Source of the DNA: Utricularia gibba
Taxonomy: Eukaryota > Streptophyta > Magnoliopsida > Lamiales > Lentibulariaceae
Direction: 5' to 3'
Length of the DNA: 64,000 bases
Assembly (NCBI GenBank): GCA_002189035.1
Contig: NEEC01000197.1
Location: 1-64,000, forward strand
Position 1 is the first letter of the stretch. Each line of letters begins with the position of its first letter. The notes beneath the pieces are model-generated. The model ran no database searches, was not told the origin of the DNA, and saw only the letters and a list, made by a program, of their open reading frames with translations. Made by a program: the position numbers and the translations under genes. Below are positions 13,238 to 24,944 of this stretch, piece after piece.

Positions 13238-14486
13238 GTGATGCATTTATCAACGTTGGGTTTTCGGCGGCTGCCTGAATGGTTTTTCAAGCAATAGCTT
13301 GCCATTTTAAGGCGGGTGCTGTCGTTGGCAGCTTTGTAAGGGCCCAAGGTTCGGTCTGGCTCCTGAGCCCAATCGGGTGCTACTCGATGAAAATCGTGAT
13401 GCATTTTTTGAAGTTAGGATGTCATGAGCACCCCAAATGGTTTTCTCAACAACCTGATTTATATTTGAGGAGGCGCTCTAGGCTGGCACTAGTATCGAGC
13501 AAATGGTCGAGTCGTGCTCTGGCCCATAGTCATTTGTAGCCCGGCCAAAAAAGTGATGCATTTATTAACGTTGGGTTTTCGGCGGCTGCCTACATGCTTT
13601 TTTCGAGGAAAAGTTGTCGTTTTTTTGCGGGTGCTGTTGTTGGGAACTTCGTCCGGACCCAAGGTTCGGTCTGACTTCACAGCACAATCCGATCCCATTC
13701 GACGAAAATCGTGACACCTTTATTGAAGTTAGGATCTCATGACCACCCCAAATGGTTTTTTCAACAGCATGCTTTACACTTGACAAGCGCTTTTGTGGGT
13801 CACCGAGATCGGGCCGGATTCGGGTCGGGCTTGAGCCCATAGTCAGCTGTAGCCCGGCAAAAGAAGTGATGCATTTATTAACGTTGGGTTGTCGGCGGCT
13901 GCCCACATGGTTTTTCAAGCAACAGCTTGCCATTTAAAGGCGGGTGCTGTCGTTGGGAGCTTTGTCCGGCCCGAGATTCGGTCTGGCTACTAAGCCCAAT
14001 CGGGTCGCACTCGACGAAAATCGTAACGCATTTGATGTAGTTAGGATGTCATGAGAACCCCAATGGGTTTTCTCAACACTCTGTTATATTTGAGAAGGCG
14101 CTCGGGGGTTTCGGGATTGGGCCAGAGGTCGGGTCGGGCTCAGGCCAATAGTCAGTTGTAGCCCGGAAAATAAGTGATGCATTTATCAACGATGGGTTTT
14201 CGGCGGCTGCCTAAATGGTTTTTCAAGCAACAGCTTGCCGTTTTAAGGTGGGTGCTGTAGTTGGGAGCTTTGTCAGGGCCCGAGATTCGGTCTGGCTACT
14301 AAGCCCAATCGGGTCGTACTCGACGAAATCGTAATGCATTTGCTTTAGTTAGGATGTCATGAGAACCCCAATGGGTTTTCTCAACACTCTGCTATATATT
14401 TGAGAAGGCGCTCTCGGAGGGTTTCGGGATTGGGCCAGAGGTCGGGTCGGGCTCAGGCCAATAGTCAGTTGTAGCCCGGAAAATAA
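13238..14486. repeat. Unit A-B-C-D'
   Basis: Monomers start at 13238, 13553, 13866 and 14174. C h2 is shortened (CTGTTATATTTGAG, GGCGCTCGGGGG). A has GTCGTGCTCTGG, a C-to-T change. Confidence 0.87.
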
Positions 14487-15417
14487 GTGATGCATTTATC
14501 AACGATGGGTTTTCGGCGGCTGCCTAAATGGTTTTTCAAGCAATAGCTTGCCGTTTTTAAGGCGAGTGCTGTCGTTGGCAGCTTTGTTAGGGCCCAAGGT
14601 TCGGTCTGGCTCCTGAGCCCAATCGGGTGCTACTCGATGAAAATCGTGATGCATTTGCTGAAGTTAGGATGTCATGAGCACCCCAAATGGTTTTCTCAAC
14701 ACCTGATTTATATTTGAGGAGGCGCTCTAGGGGGCACCAGTATCGAGCAAATGGTCGAGTCGCGCTCTGGCCCATAGTCATTTGTAGCCGGCCAAAAAAG
14801 TGATGCATTTATTAACGTTGGGTTGTCGGCGGCTGCCCACATGGTTTTTCAAGCAACAGCTTGCCATTTAAAGGCGGGTGCTGTCGTTGGGAGCTTTGTC
14901 CGGCCCGAGATTCGGTCTGGCTACTAAGCCCAATCGGGTCGCACTCGACGAAAATCGTAACGCATTTGATGTAGTTAGGATGTCATGAGAACCCCAATGG
15001 GTTTTTTCAACACTCTGTTTATATTTCAGAAGGCGCTCTTGGGGGTTCGGATTGGGCCAGAGGTCGGGTCGGGCTCAGGCCATAGTCAGTTGTAGCCCGG
15101 AAAATAAGTGATGCATTTATCAACGATGGGTTTTCGGCGGCTGCCTAAATGGTTTTTCAAGCAACAGCTTGCCGTTTTAAGGTGGGTGCTGTAGTTGGGA
15201 GCTTTGTCAGGGCCCGAGATTCGGTCTGGCTACTAAGCCCAATCGGGTCGTACTCGACGAAATCGTAATGCATTTGCTTTAGTTAGGATGTCATGAGAAC
15301 CCCAATGGGTTTTCTCAACACTCTGCTATATATTTGAGAAGGCGCTCTGGGGGTTTCGGGATTGGGCCAGAGGTCGGGTCGGGCTCAGGCCATAGTCAGT
15401 TGTAGCCCGGAAAATAA
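14487..15417. repeat. Trimer A'-C/D-D'
   Basis: Monomers start at 14487, 14800 and 15108. The last monomer is D' (C-like end, CTATATATTTGAG) rather than D, so another A'-led unit follows immediately. Confidence 0.83.
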
Positions 15418-16665
15418 GTGATGCATTTATCAACGATGGGTTTTCGGCGGCTGCCTAAATGGTTTTTCAAGCAATAGCTTGCCGTTTTAAGGCGAGTGCT
15501 GTCGTTGGCAGCTTTGTTAGGGCCCAAGGTTCGGTCTGGCTCCTGAGCCCAATCGGTGCTACTCGATGAAATCGTGATGCATTTGCTGAAGTTAGGATGT
15601 CATGAGCACCCCAAATGGTTTTCTCAACAACCTGATTTATATTTGAGGAGGCGCTCTAGGCGGGCACCAGTATCGAGCAAATGGTCGAGTCGCGCTCTGG
15701 CCCATAGTCATTTGTAGCCTGGCCAAAAAAGTGATGCATTTATTAACGTTGGGTTGTCGGCGGCTGCCCACATGCTTTTTTCGAGGAAAAGTTGTCGTTT
15801 TTTTGCGGGTGCTGTTGTTGGGAACTTCGTCCGGACCCAAGGTTCGGTCTGACTTCACAGCACAATCCGATCCCATTCGACGAAAATCGTGACACCTTTA
15901 TTGAAGTTAGGATCTCATGACCACCCCAAATGGTTTTTTCAACAGCATGCTTTACACTTGACAAGGCGCTTTTGTGGGTCACCGAGATCGGGCCGGATTC
16001 GGGTCGGGCTTGAGCCCAAAGTCAGCTGTAGCCCGGCAAAAGAAGTGATGCATTTATTAACGTTGGGTTGTCGGCGGCTGCCCACATGGTTTTTCAAGCA
16101 ACAGCTTGCCATTTAAAGGCGGGTGCTGTCGTTGGGAGCTTTGTCCGGCCCGAGATTCGGTCTGGCTACTAAGCCCAATCGGGTCGCACTCGACGAAAAT
16201 CGTAACGCATTTGATGTAGTTAGGATGTCATGAGAACCCCAATGGGTTTTCTCAACACTCTGCTATATATTTGAGAAGGCGCCCTCGAGGGTTTCGGGAT
16301 TGGGCCAGAGGTCGGGTCGGGCTCAGGCCAATAGTCAGTTGTAGCCCGGAAAATAAGTGATGCATTTATCAACGATGGGTTTTCGGCGGCTGCCTAAATG
16401 GTTTTTCAAGCAACAGCTTGCCGTTTTAAGGTGGGTGCTGTAGTTGGGAGCTTTGTCAGGGCCCGAGATTCGGTCTGGCTACTAAGCCCAATCGGGTCGT
16501 ACTCGACGAAATCGTAATGCATTTGCTTTAGTTAGGATGTCATGAGAACCCCAATGGGTTTTCTCAACACTCTGCTTATATTTGAGAAGGCGCTCTAGGG
16601 TTTCGGGATTGGGCCAGAGGTCGGGTCGGGCTCAGGCCCATAGTCAGTTGTAGCCCGGAAAATAA
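15418..16665. repeat. Rearranged unit A'-C/B-C-D'
   Basis: Monomers start at 15418, 15731, 16045 and 16357. A B-like monomer is restored after A', but its first bases are C-type. Confidence 0.83.
15731..16044. repeat. Chimeric monomer C/B
   Basis: It starts with the C signature GGTTGTCGGCGGCTGCCCAC and switches at about 15776 to B (ATGCTTTTTTCGAGG), staying B to the end (GGCAAAAGAA). The switch lies within the shared CACATG/TACATG segment. Confidence 0.87.
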
Positions 16666-17600
16666 GTGATGCATTTATCAACGTGGGTTTTCGGCGGCTG
16701 CCTAAATGGTTTTTCAAGCAATAGCTTGCCGTTTTAAGGCGGTGCTGTCGTTGGCAGCTTTGTTAGGGCCCAAGGTTCGGTCTGGCTCCTGAGCCCAATC
16801 GGGTGCTACTCGATGAAAATCGTGATGCATTTTGAAGTTAGGATGTCATGAGCACCCAAATGGTTTTCTCAACAACCTGATTTATATTTGAGGAGGCGCT
16901 CTAGGCGGGCACCAGTATCGAGGCAAATGGTCGAGTCGCGCTCTGGCCCATAGTCATTTGTAGCCCGGCCAAAAAAGTGATGCATTTATTAACGTTGGGT
17001 TGTCGGCGGCTGCCCACATGGTTTTTCAAGCAACAGCTTGCCATTTAAAGGCGGGTGCTGTCGTTGGGAGCTTTGTCCGGCCCGAGATTCGGTCTGGCTA
17101 CTAAGCCCAATCGGGTCGCACTCGACGAAAATCGTAACGCATTTGCTGTAGTTAGGATGTCATGAGAACCCCAATGGGTTTTCTCAACACTCTGCTTTAT
17201 ATTTCAGAAGGCGCTCTTGGGGGGTTTCGGATTGGGCCAGAGGTCGGGTCGGGCTCAGGCCATAGTCAGTTGTAGCCCGGAAAATAAGTGATGCATTTAT
17301 CAACGTTGGGTTTTCGGCGGCTGCCTAAATGGTTTTTCAAGCAACAGCTTGCCGTTTTAAGGTGGGTGCTGTAGTTGGGAGCTTTGTCAGGGCCCGAGAT
17401 TCGGTCTGGCTACTAAGCCCAATCGGGTCGTACTCGACGAAATCGTAATGCATTTGCTTTAGTTAGGATGTCATGAGAACCCCAATGGGTTTTCTCAACA
17501 CTCTACTTTATATTTCAGAAGGCGCTCTTGGGGGGTTTCGGGATTGGGCCAGAGGTCGGGTCGGGCTATGGCCCATAGTCAGTTGTAGCCCGGAAAATAA
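16666..17600. repeat. Trimer A'-C/D-D
   Basis: Monomers start at 16666, 16977 and 17288. A' is shortened at its h2 start (GATGCATTTTGAAG), and one copy of the AGCAAATGG region has an extra G (GAGGCAAATGG). Confidence 0.85.
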
Positions 17601-19109
17601 GTGATGCATTTATCAACGTTGGGTTTTCGGCGGCTGCCTGAATGGTTTTTCAAGCAATAGCTTGCCATTTTAAGGCGGGTGCTGTCGTTGGCAGCTTTGT
17701 AAGGGCCCAAGGTTCGGTCTGGCTCCTGAGCCCAATCGGGTGCTACTCGATGAAAATCGTGATGCATTTTTTGAAGTTAGGATGTCATGAGCACCCCAAA
17801 TGGTTTTCTCAACAACCTGATTTATATTTGAGGAGGCGCTCTAGGCTGGCACTAGTATCGAGCAAATGGTCGAGTCGCGCTCTGGCCCATAGTCATTTGT
17901 AGCCCGGCCAAAAAGTGATGCATTTATTAACGTTGGGTTTTCGGCGGCTGCCTACATGCTTTTTTCGAGGAAAAGTTGTCGTTTTTTTGCGGGTGCTGTT
18001 GTTGGGAACTTCGTCCGGACCCAAGGTTCGGTCTGACTTCACAGCACAATCCGATCCCATTCGACGAAAATCGTGACACTTTATTGAAGTTAGGATCTCA
18101 TGACCACCCCAAATGGTTTTTTCAACAGCATGCTTTACACTTGACAAGGCGCTTTTGTGGGTCACCGAGATCGGGCCCGGATTCGGGTCGGGCTTGAGCC
18201 CAAAGTCAGCTGTAGCCCGGCAAAAGAAGTGATGCATTTATTAACGTTGGGTTGTCGGCGGCTGCCCACATGGTTTTTCAAGCAACAGCTTGCCATTTAA
18301 AGGCGGGTGCTGTCGTTGGGAGCTTTGTCCGGCCCGAGATTCGGTCTGGCTAAGCCCAATCGGGTCGCACTCGACGAAAATCGTAACGCATTTGATGTAG
18401 TTAGGATGTCATGAGAACCCCAATGGGTTTTCTCAACACTCTGCTATATATTTGAGAAGGCGCCCTCGGAGGGTTTCGGGATTGGGCCAGAGGTCGGGTC
18501 GGGCTCAGGCCAATAGTCAGTTGTAGCCCGGAAAATAAGTGATGCATTTATCAACGATGGGTTTTCGGCGGCTGCCTAAATGGTTTTTCAAGCAACAGCT
18601 TGCCGTTTTAAGGTGGGTGCTGTAGTTGGGAGCTTTGTCAGGGCCCGAGATTCGGTCTGGCTACTAAGCCCAATCGGGTCGTACTCGACGAAATCGTAAT
18701 GCATTTGCTTTAGTTAGGATGTCATGAGAACCCCAATGGGTTTTCTCAACACTCTGCTTATATTTGAAGGCGCTCTAGGGTTTCGGGATTGGGCCAGAGG
18801 TCGGGTCGGGCTCAGGCCAATAGTCAGTTGTAGCCCGGAAAATAAGTGATGCATTTATCAACGTGGGTTTCGGCGGCTGCCTAATGGTTTTTCAAGCAAC
18901 AGCTTGCCGTTTTAAGGCGGGTGCTGTCGTTGGGAGCTTTGTCAGGGCCCGAGATTCGGTCTGGCTCTAGCCCAATCGGGTCGTACTCGACGAAATCGTA
19001 ATGCATTTGGTTAGGATGTCATGAGAACCCCAATGGTTTTCTCAACACAATATTTGAGAAGGCGATTTCGGGTCGGGCTCTGGCCATAGTCATTGTAGCC
19101 CGGAAAAAA
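17601..19109. repeat. Unit A-B-C-D' followed by an eroded D
   Basis: Monomers start at 17601, 17915, 18229, 18539 and 18846. The fifth monomer is only 264 bp. Confidence 0.83.
18846..19109. repeat. Eroded D-like monomer (264 bp)
   Basis: Recognisable as D by CAACAGCTTGCCG and GTCGTACTCGACG, but about 50 bp are lost in several separate pieces (e.g. GCATTTGGTTAGG, CAACACAATATTTGAG, GGCGATTTCGGG). What remains nearly always matches the consensus in order, with few substitutions. Confidence 0.8.
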
Positions 19110-19362
19110 GTGATGCATTTATCAACGTGGGTTTTCGGCGGCTGCCTAAATGGTTTTGGCTTGCCGTTTTAAGGCGGTGCTGTGTTGGCAAAGGTTCGGT
19201 CTGAGCCCAATCGAAAAATCGTGATGCATTTTTGAAGTTAGGATGTCATGAGCACCCCAAATGGTTTTCTCAACAACCTGATTTATATTTGAGGAGGCGC
19301 TCTTATCGAGCAAATGGTCGAGTCGCGCTCTGGCCCATAGTCATTTGTAGCCGGCCAAAAAA
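19110..19362. repeat. Eroded A'-like monomer (253 bp)
   Basis: About 60 bp shorter than A'. Losses are scattered: GGTTTTGGCTTGCC, TTGGCAAAGGTTCGG, GAGCCCAATCGAAAAATC and CTCTTATCGAGC. It lies directly after an equally eroded D, so one event or one assembly problem probably affected 18846-19362 as a whole. Confidence 0.8.
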
Positions 19363-19984
19363 GTGATGCATTTATTAACGTTGGGTTGTCGGCGGCTGCC
19401 CACATGGTTTTTCAAGCAACAGCTTGCCATTTAAAGGCGGGTGCTGTCGTTGGGAGCTTTGTCCGGCCCGAGATTCGGTCTGGCTACTAAGCCCAATCGG
19501 GTCGCACTCGACGAAAATCGTAACGCATTTGCTGTAGTTAGGATGTCATGAGAACCCCAATGGGTTTTCTCAACACTCTACTTTATATTTCAGAAGGCGC
19601 TCTTGGGGGTTTCGGATTGGGCCAGAGGTCGGGTCGGGCTCAGGCCATAGTCAGTTGTAGCCCGGAAAATAAGTGATGCATTATCAACGTTGGGTTTTCG
19701 GCGGCTGCCTAAATGGTTTTTCAAGCAACAGCTTGCCGTTTTAAGGTGGGTGCTGTAGTTGGGAGCTTTGTCAGGGCCCGAGATTCGGTCTGGCTACTAA
19801 GCCCAATCGGGTCGTACTCGACGAAATCGTAATGCATTTGCTTTAGTTAGGATGTCATGAGAACCCCAATGGGTTTTCTCAACACTCTACTTTATATTTC
19901 AGAAGGCGCTCTTGGGGGGTTTCGGGATTGGGCCAGAGGTCGGGTCGGGCTATGGCCCATAGTCAGTTGTAGCCCGGAAAATAA
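19110..19984. repeat. Trimer A'(eroded)-C/D-D
   Basis: Monomers start at 19110, 19363 and 19673. The D start motif lacks one T (GCATTATCAACG). C/D and D are otherwise ordinary left-domain copies. Confidence 0.83.
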
Positions 19985-21234
19985 GTGATGCATTTATCAA
20001 CGTTGGGTTTTCGGCGGCTGCCTGAATGGTTTTTCAAGCAATAGCTTGCCATTTTAAGGCGGGTGCTGTCGTTGGCAGCTTTGTAAGGGCCCAAGGTTCG
20101 GTCTGGCTCCTGAGCCCAATCGGGTGCTACTCGATGAAATCGTGATGCATTTTTTGAAGTTAGGATGTCATGAGCACCCCAAATGGTTTTCTCAACAACC
20201 TGATTTATATTTGAGGAGGCGCTCTAGGCTGGCACTAGTATCGAGCAAATGGTCGAGTCGCGCTCTGGCCCATAGTCATTTGTAGCCCGGCCAAAAAAGT
20301 GATGCATTTATTAACGTTGGGTTTTCGGCGGCTGCCTACATGCTTTTTTCGAGGAAAAGTTGTCGTTTTTTTGCGGGTGCTGTTGTTGGGAACTTCGTCC
20401 GGACCCAAGGTTCGGTCTGACTTCACAGCACAATCCGATCCCATTCGACGAAAATCGTGACACCTTTATTGAAGTTAGGATCTCATGACCACCCCAAATG
20501 GTTTTTTCAACAGCATGCTTTACACTTGACAAGGCGCTTTTGTGGGTCACCGAGATCGGGCCGGATTCGGGTCGGGCTTGAGCCCAAAGTCAGCTGTAGC
20601 CCGGCAAAAGAAGTGATGCATTTATAACGTTGGGTTGTCGGCGGCTGCCCACATGGTTTTTCAAGCAACAGCTTGCCATTTAAAGGCGGGTGCTGTCGTT
20701 GGGAGCTTTGTCCGGCCCGAGATTCGGTCTGGCTACTAAGCCCAATCGGGTCGCACTCGACGAAAATCGTAACGCATTTGATGTAGTTAGGATGTCATGA
20801 GAACCCCAATGGGTTTTCTCAACACTCTGCTATATATTTGAGAAGGCGCCCTCGGAGGGTTTCGGGATTGGGCCAGAGGTCGGGTCGGGCTCAGGCCAAT
20901 AGTCAGTTGTAGCCCGGAAAATAAGTGATGCATTTATCAACGATGGGTTTTCGGCGGCTGCCTAAATGGTTTTTCAAGCAACAGCTTGCCGTTTTAAGGT
21001 GGGTGCTGTAGTTGGGAGCTTTGTCAGGGCCCGAGATTCGGTCTGGCTACTAAGCCCAATCGGGTCGTACTCGACGAAATCGTAATGCATTTGCTTTAGT
21101 TAGGATGTCATGAGAACCCCAATGGGTTTTCTCAACACTCTGCTTATATTTGAGAAGGCGCTCTTGGGGGTTTCGGGATTGGGCCAGAGGTCGGGTCGGG
21201 CTAGGCCAATAGTCAGTTGTAGCCCGGAAAATAA
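19985..21234. repeat. Unit A-B-C-D'
   Basis: Monomers start at 19985, 20299, 20613 and 20925. C lacks one T in its start (GCATTTATAACG). D' shows GGCTAGGCC. Confidence 0.87.
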
Positions 21235-22458
21235 GTGATGCATTTATCAACGTTGGGTTTTCGGCGGCTGCCTAAATGGTTTTTCAAGCAATAGCTTGCC
21301 GTTTTAAGGCGGTGCTGTCGTTGGCAGCTTTGTAGGGCCCAAGGTTCGGTCTGGCTCCTGAGCCCAATCGGTGCTACTCGATGAAAATCGTGATGCATTT
21401 TTTGAAGTTAGGATGTCATGAGCACCCCAAATGGTTTTCTCAACAACCTGATTTATATTTGAGGAGGCGCTCTAGGCGGGCACTAGTATCGAGCAAATGG
21501 TCGAGTCGCGCTCTGGCCCATAGTCATTTGTAGCCCGGCCAAAAAAGTGATGCATTTATTAACGTTGGGTTTCGGCGGCTGCCCACATGGTTTTTCAAGC
21601 AAAGCTTGCCATTTAAAGGCGGGTGCTGTCGTTGGGAGCTTTGTCCGGCCCGAGATTCGGTCTGGCTACTAGCCCAATCGGGTCGCACTCGACGAAAATC
21701 GTAACGCATTTTGTAGTTAGGATGTCATGAGAACCCCAATGGTTTTCTCAACACTCTTTTAGGCGCTCTTGGGGTTTCGGGATTGGGCCAGAGGTCGGGT
21801 CGGGCTCAGGCCAATAGTCAGTTGTAGCCCGGAAAATAAGTGATGCATTTATCAACGTTGGGTTTTCGGCGGCTGCCTAAATGGTTTTTCAAGCAACAGC
21901 TTGCCGTTTTAAAGTGGGTGCTGTAGTTGGGAGCTTTGTCAGGGCCCGAGATTCGGTCTGGCTACTAAGCCCAATCGGGTCGTACTCGACGAAATCGTAA
22001 TGCATTTGCTTTAGTTAGGATGTCATGAGAACCCCAATGGGTTTTCTCAACACTCTGCTATATATTTGAGAAGGCGCAGGGTTTCGGGATTGGGCCAGAG
22101 GTCGGGTCGGGCTCAGGCCAATAGTCAGTTGTAGCCCGGAAAATAAGTGATGCATTTATCAACGATGGGTTTTCGGCGGCTGCCTAAATGGTTTTTCAAG
22201 CAACAGCTTGCCGTTTTAAGGTGGGTGCTGTAGTTGGGAGCTTTGTCAGGGCCCGAGATTCGGTCTGGCTACTAAGCCCAATCGGGTCGTACTCGACGAA
22301 ATCGTAATGCATTTGCTTTAGTTAGGATGTCATGAGAACCCCAATGGGTTTTCTCAACACTCTACTTTATATTTCAGAAGGCGCTCTTGGGGGGTTTCGG
22401 GATTGGGCAGAGGTCGGGTCGGGCTATGGCCCATAGTCAGTTGTAGCCCGGAAAATAA
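21235..22458. repeat. Unit A'-C/D-D'-D, last A'-led unit
   Basis: Monomers start at 21235, 21547, 21840 and 22147. C/D is shortened to 293 bp (CACTCTTTTAGGCGC). D at 22147 already has the right-domain form, D'-type start and D-type end. Downstream the tetramer takes over. Confidence 0.84.
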
Positions 22459-23707
22459 GTGATGCATTTATCAACGTTGGGTTTTCGGCGGCTGCCTGAA
22501 TGGTTTTTCAAGCAATAGCTTGCCATTTTAAGGCGGGTGCTGTCGTTGGCAGCTTTGTAAGGGCCCAAGGTTCGGTCTGGCTCCTGAGCCCAATCGGGTG
22601 CTACTCGATGAAAATCGTGATGCATTTTTTGAAGTTAGGATGTCATGAGCACCCCAAATGGTTTTCTCAACAACCTGATTTATATTTGAGGAGGCGCTCT
22701 AGGCTGGCACTAGTATCGAGCAAATGGTCGAGTCGCTCTGGCCCATAGTCATTTGTAGCCCGGCCAAAAAAGTGATGCATTTATTAACGTTGGGTTTTCG
22801 GCGGCTGCCTACATGCTTTTTTCGAGGAAAAGTTGTCGTTTTTTTGCGGGTGCTGTTGTTGGGAACTTCGTCCGGACCCAAGGTTCGGTCTGACTTCACA
22901 GCACAATCCGATCCCATTCGACGAAATCGTGACACCTTTATTGAAGTTAGGATCTCATGACCACCCCAAATGGTTTTTTCAACAGCATGCTTTACACTTG
23001 ACAAGGCGCTTTTGTGGGTCACCGAGATCGGGCCGGATTCGGGTCGGGCTTGAGCCCAAAGTCAGCTGTAGCCCGGCAAAAGAAGTGATGCATTTATTAA
23101 CGTTGGGTTGTCGGCGGCTGCCCACATGGTTTTTCAAGCAACAGCTTGCCATTTAAAGGCGGGTGCTGTCGTTGGGAGCTTTGTCCGGCCCGAGATTCGG
23201 TCTGGCTACTAAGCCCAATCGGGTCGCACTCGACGAAAATCGTAACGCATTTGATGTAGTTAGGATGTCATGAGAACCCCAATGGGTTTTCTCAACACTC
23301 TGCTATATATTTGAGAAGGCGCCTCGGAGGGTTCGGGATTGGGCCAGAGGTCGGGTCGGGCTCAGGCCAATAGTCAGTTGTAGCCCGGAAAATAAGTGAT
23401 GCATTTATCAACGATGGGTTTTCGGCGGCTGCCTAAATGGTTTTTCAAGCAACAGCTTGCCGTTTTAAGGTGGGTGCTGTAGTTGGGAGCTTTGTCAGGG
23501 CCCGAGATTCGGTCTGGCTACTAAGCCCAATCGGGTCGTACTCGACGAAATCGTAATGCATTTGCTTTAGTTAGGATGTCATGAGAACCCCAATGGGTTT
23601 TCTCAACACTCTACTTTATATTTCAGAAGGCGCTCTTGGGGGTTTCGGGATTGGGCCAGAGGTCGGGTCGGGCTATGGCCCATAGTCAGTTGTAGCCCGG
23701 AAAATAA
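22459..23707. repeat. Tetramer A-B-C-D, first of the right domain
   Basis: Monomers start at 22459, 22772, 23085 and 23396. A lacks CG at GAGTCGCTCTGG. D is the fused form. Confidence 0.9.
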
Positions 23708-24944
23708 GTGATGCATTTATCAACGTGGGTTTTCGGCGGCTGCCTAAATGGTTTTTCAAGCAATAGCTTGCCATTTTAAGGCGGTGCTGTCGTTGGCAGC
23801 TTTGTAAGGGCCCAAGGTTCGGTCTGGCTCCTGAGCCCAATCGGGTGCTACTCGATGAAAATCGTGATGCATTTTTTGAAGTTAGGATGTCATGAGCACC
23901 CCAAATGGTTTTCAACAACCTGATTTATTTGAGGAGGCGCTCTAGGCTGGCACTAGTATCGAGCAAATGGTCGAGTCGCGCTCTGGCCCATAGTCATTTG
24001 TAGCCCGGCCAAAAAAGTGATGCATTTATTAACGTTGGGTTTTCGGGCTGCCTACATGCTTTTTGAGGAAAAGTTGTCGTTTTTTGGCGGGTGCTGTTGT
24101 TGGGAACTTCGTCCGGACCCAAGGTTCGGTCTGACTTCACAGCACAATCCGATCCCATTCGACGAAAATCGTGACACCTTTATTGAAGTTAGGATCTCAT
24201 GACCACCCCAAATGGTTTTTTCAACAGCATGCTTTACACTTGACAAGGCGCTTTTGTGGGTCACCTCGGGCCGGATTCGGTCGGCTTGAGCCCAAAGTCA
24301 GCTGTAGCCCGGCAAAAGAAGTGATGCATTTATTAACGTTGGGTTGTCGGCGGCTGCCCACATGGTTTTTCAAGCAACAGCTTGCCATTTAAAGGCGGGT
24401 GCTGTCGTTGGGAGCTTTGTCCGGCCCGAGATTCGGTCTGGCTACTAAGCCCAATCGGGTCGCACTCGACGAAAATCGTAACGCATTTGATGTAGTTAGG
24501 ATGTCATGAGAACCCCAATGGGTTTTCTCAACACTCTGCTATATATTTGAGAAGGCGCCTCGGAGGGTTTCGGGATTGGGCCAGAGGTCGGGTCGGGCTC
24601 AGGCCATAGTCAGTTGTAGCCCGGAAAATAAGTGATGCATTTATCAACGATGGGTTTTCGGCGGCTGCCTAAATGGTTTTTCAAGCAACAGCTTGCCGTT
24701 TTAAGGTGGGTGCTGTAGTTGGGAGCTTTGTCAGGGCCCGAGATTCGGTCTGGCTACTAAGCCCAATCGGGTCGTACTCGACGAAATCGTAATGCATTTG
24801 CTTTAGTTAGGATGTCATGAGAACCCCAATGGGTTTTCTCAACACTCTACTTTATATTTCAGAAGGCGCTCTTGGGGGGTTTCGGGATTGGGCCAGAGGT
24901 CGGGTCGGGCTATGGCCCATAGTCAGTTGTAGCCCGGAAAATAA
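23708..24944. repeat. Tetramer A-B-C-D
   Basis: Monomers start at 23708, 24017, 24321 and 24632. A keeps A'-like bases (GCCTAAATGG, GGCGGTGCTG) and lacks TC and TA in h2 (GGTTTTCAACAACC, TTTATTTGAGG). B is 304 bp, with GTCACCTCGGGCC. Confidence 0.88.

Larger units (their letters stand above)
1..22458. repeat. Left domain: mixed 8-mer, 7-mer and rearranged higher-order units
   Basis: Monomer order here is not a simple tetramer. In order it reads: C(partial) D' | A' C/D D' D | A B C D' | A' B' C D | A B C D | A B C D | A B C D' | A' B' C' D/A' B' C D' | A' C/D D | A B C D' | A' C/D D | A B C D' | A' C/D D' | A' C/B C D' | A' C/D D | A B C D' D* | A'* C/D D | A B C D' | A' C/D D' D. The recurring theme is A B C D' followed by an A'-led half that usually lacks B. 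Copies differ by many small indels, so this domain looks older or less recently homogenised than the right one. Confidence 0.85.
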
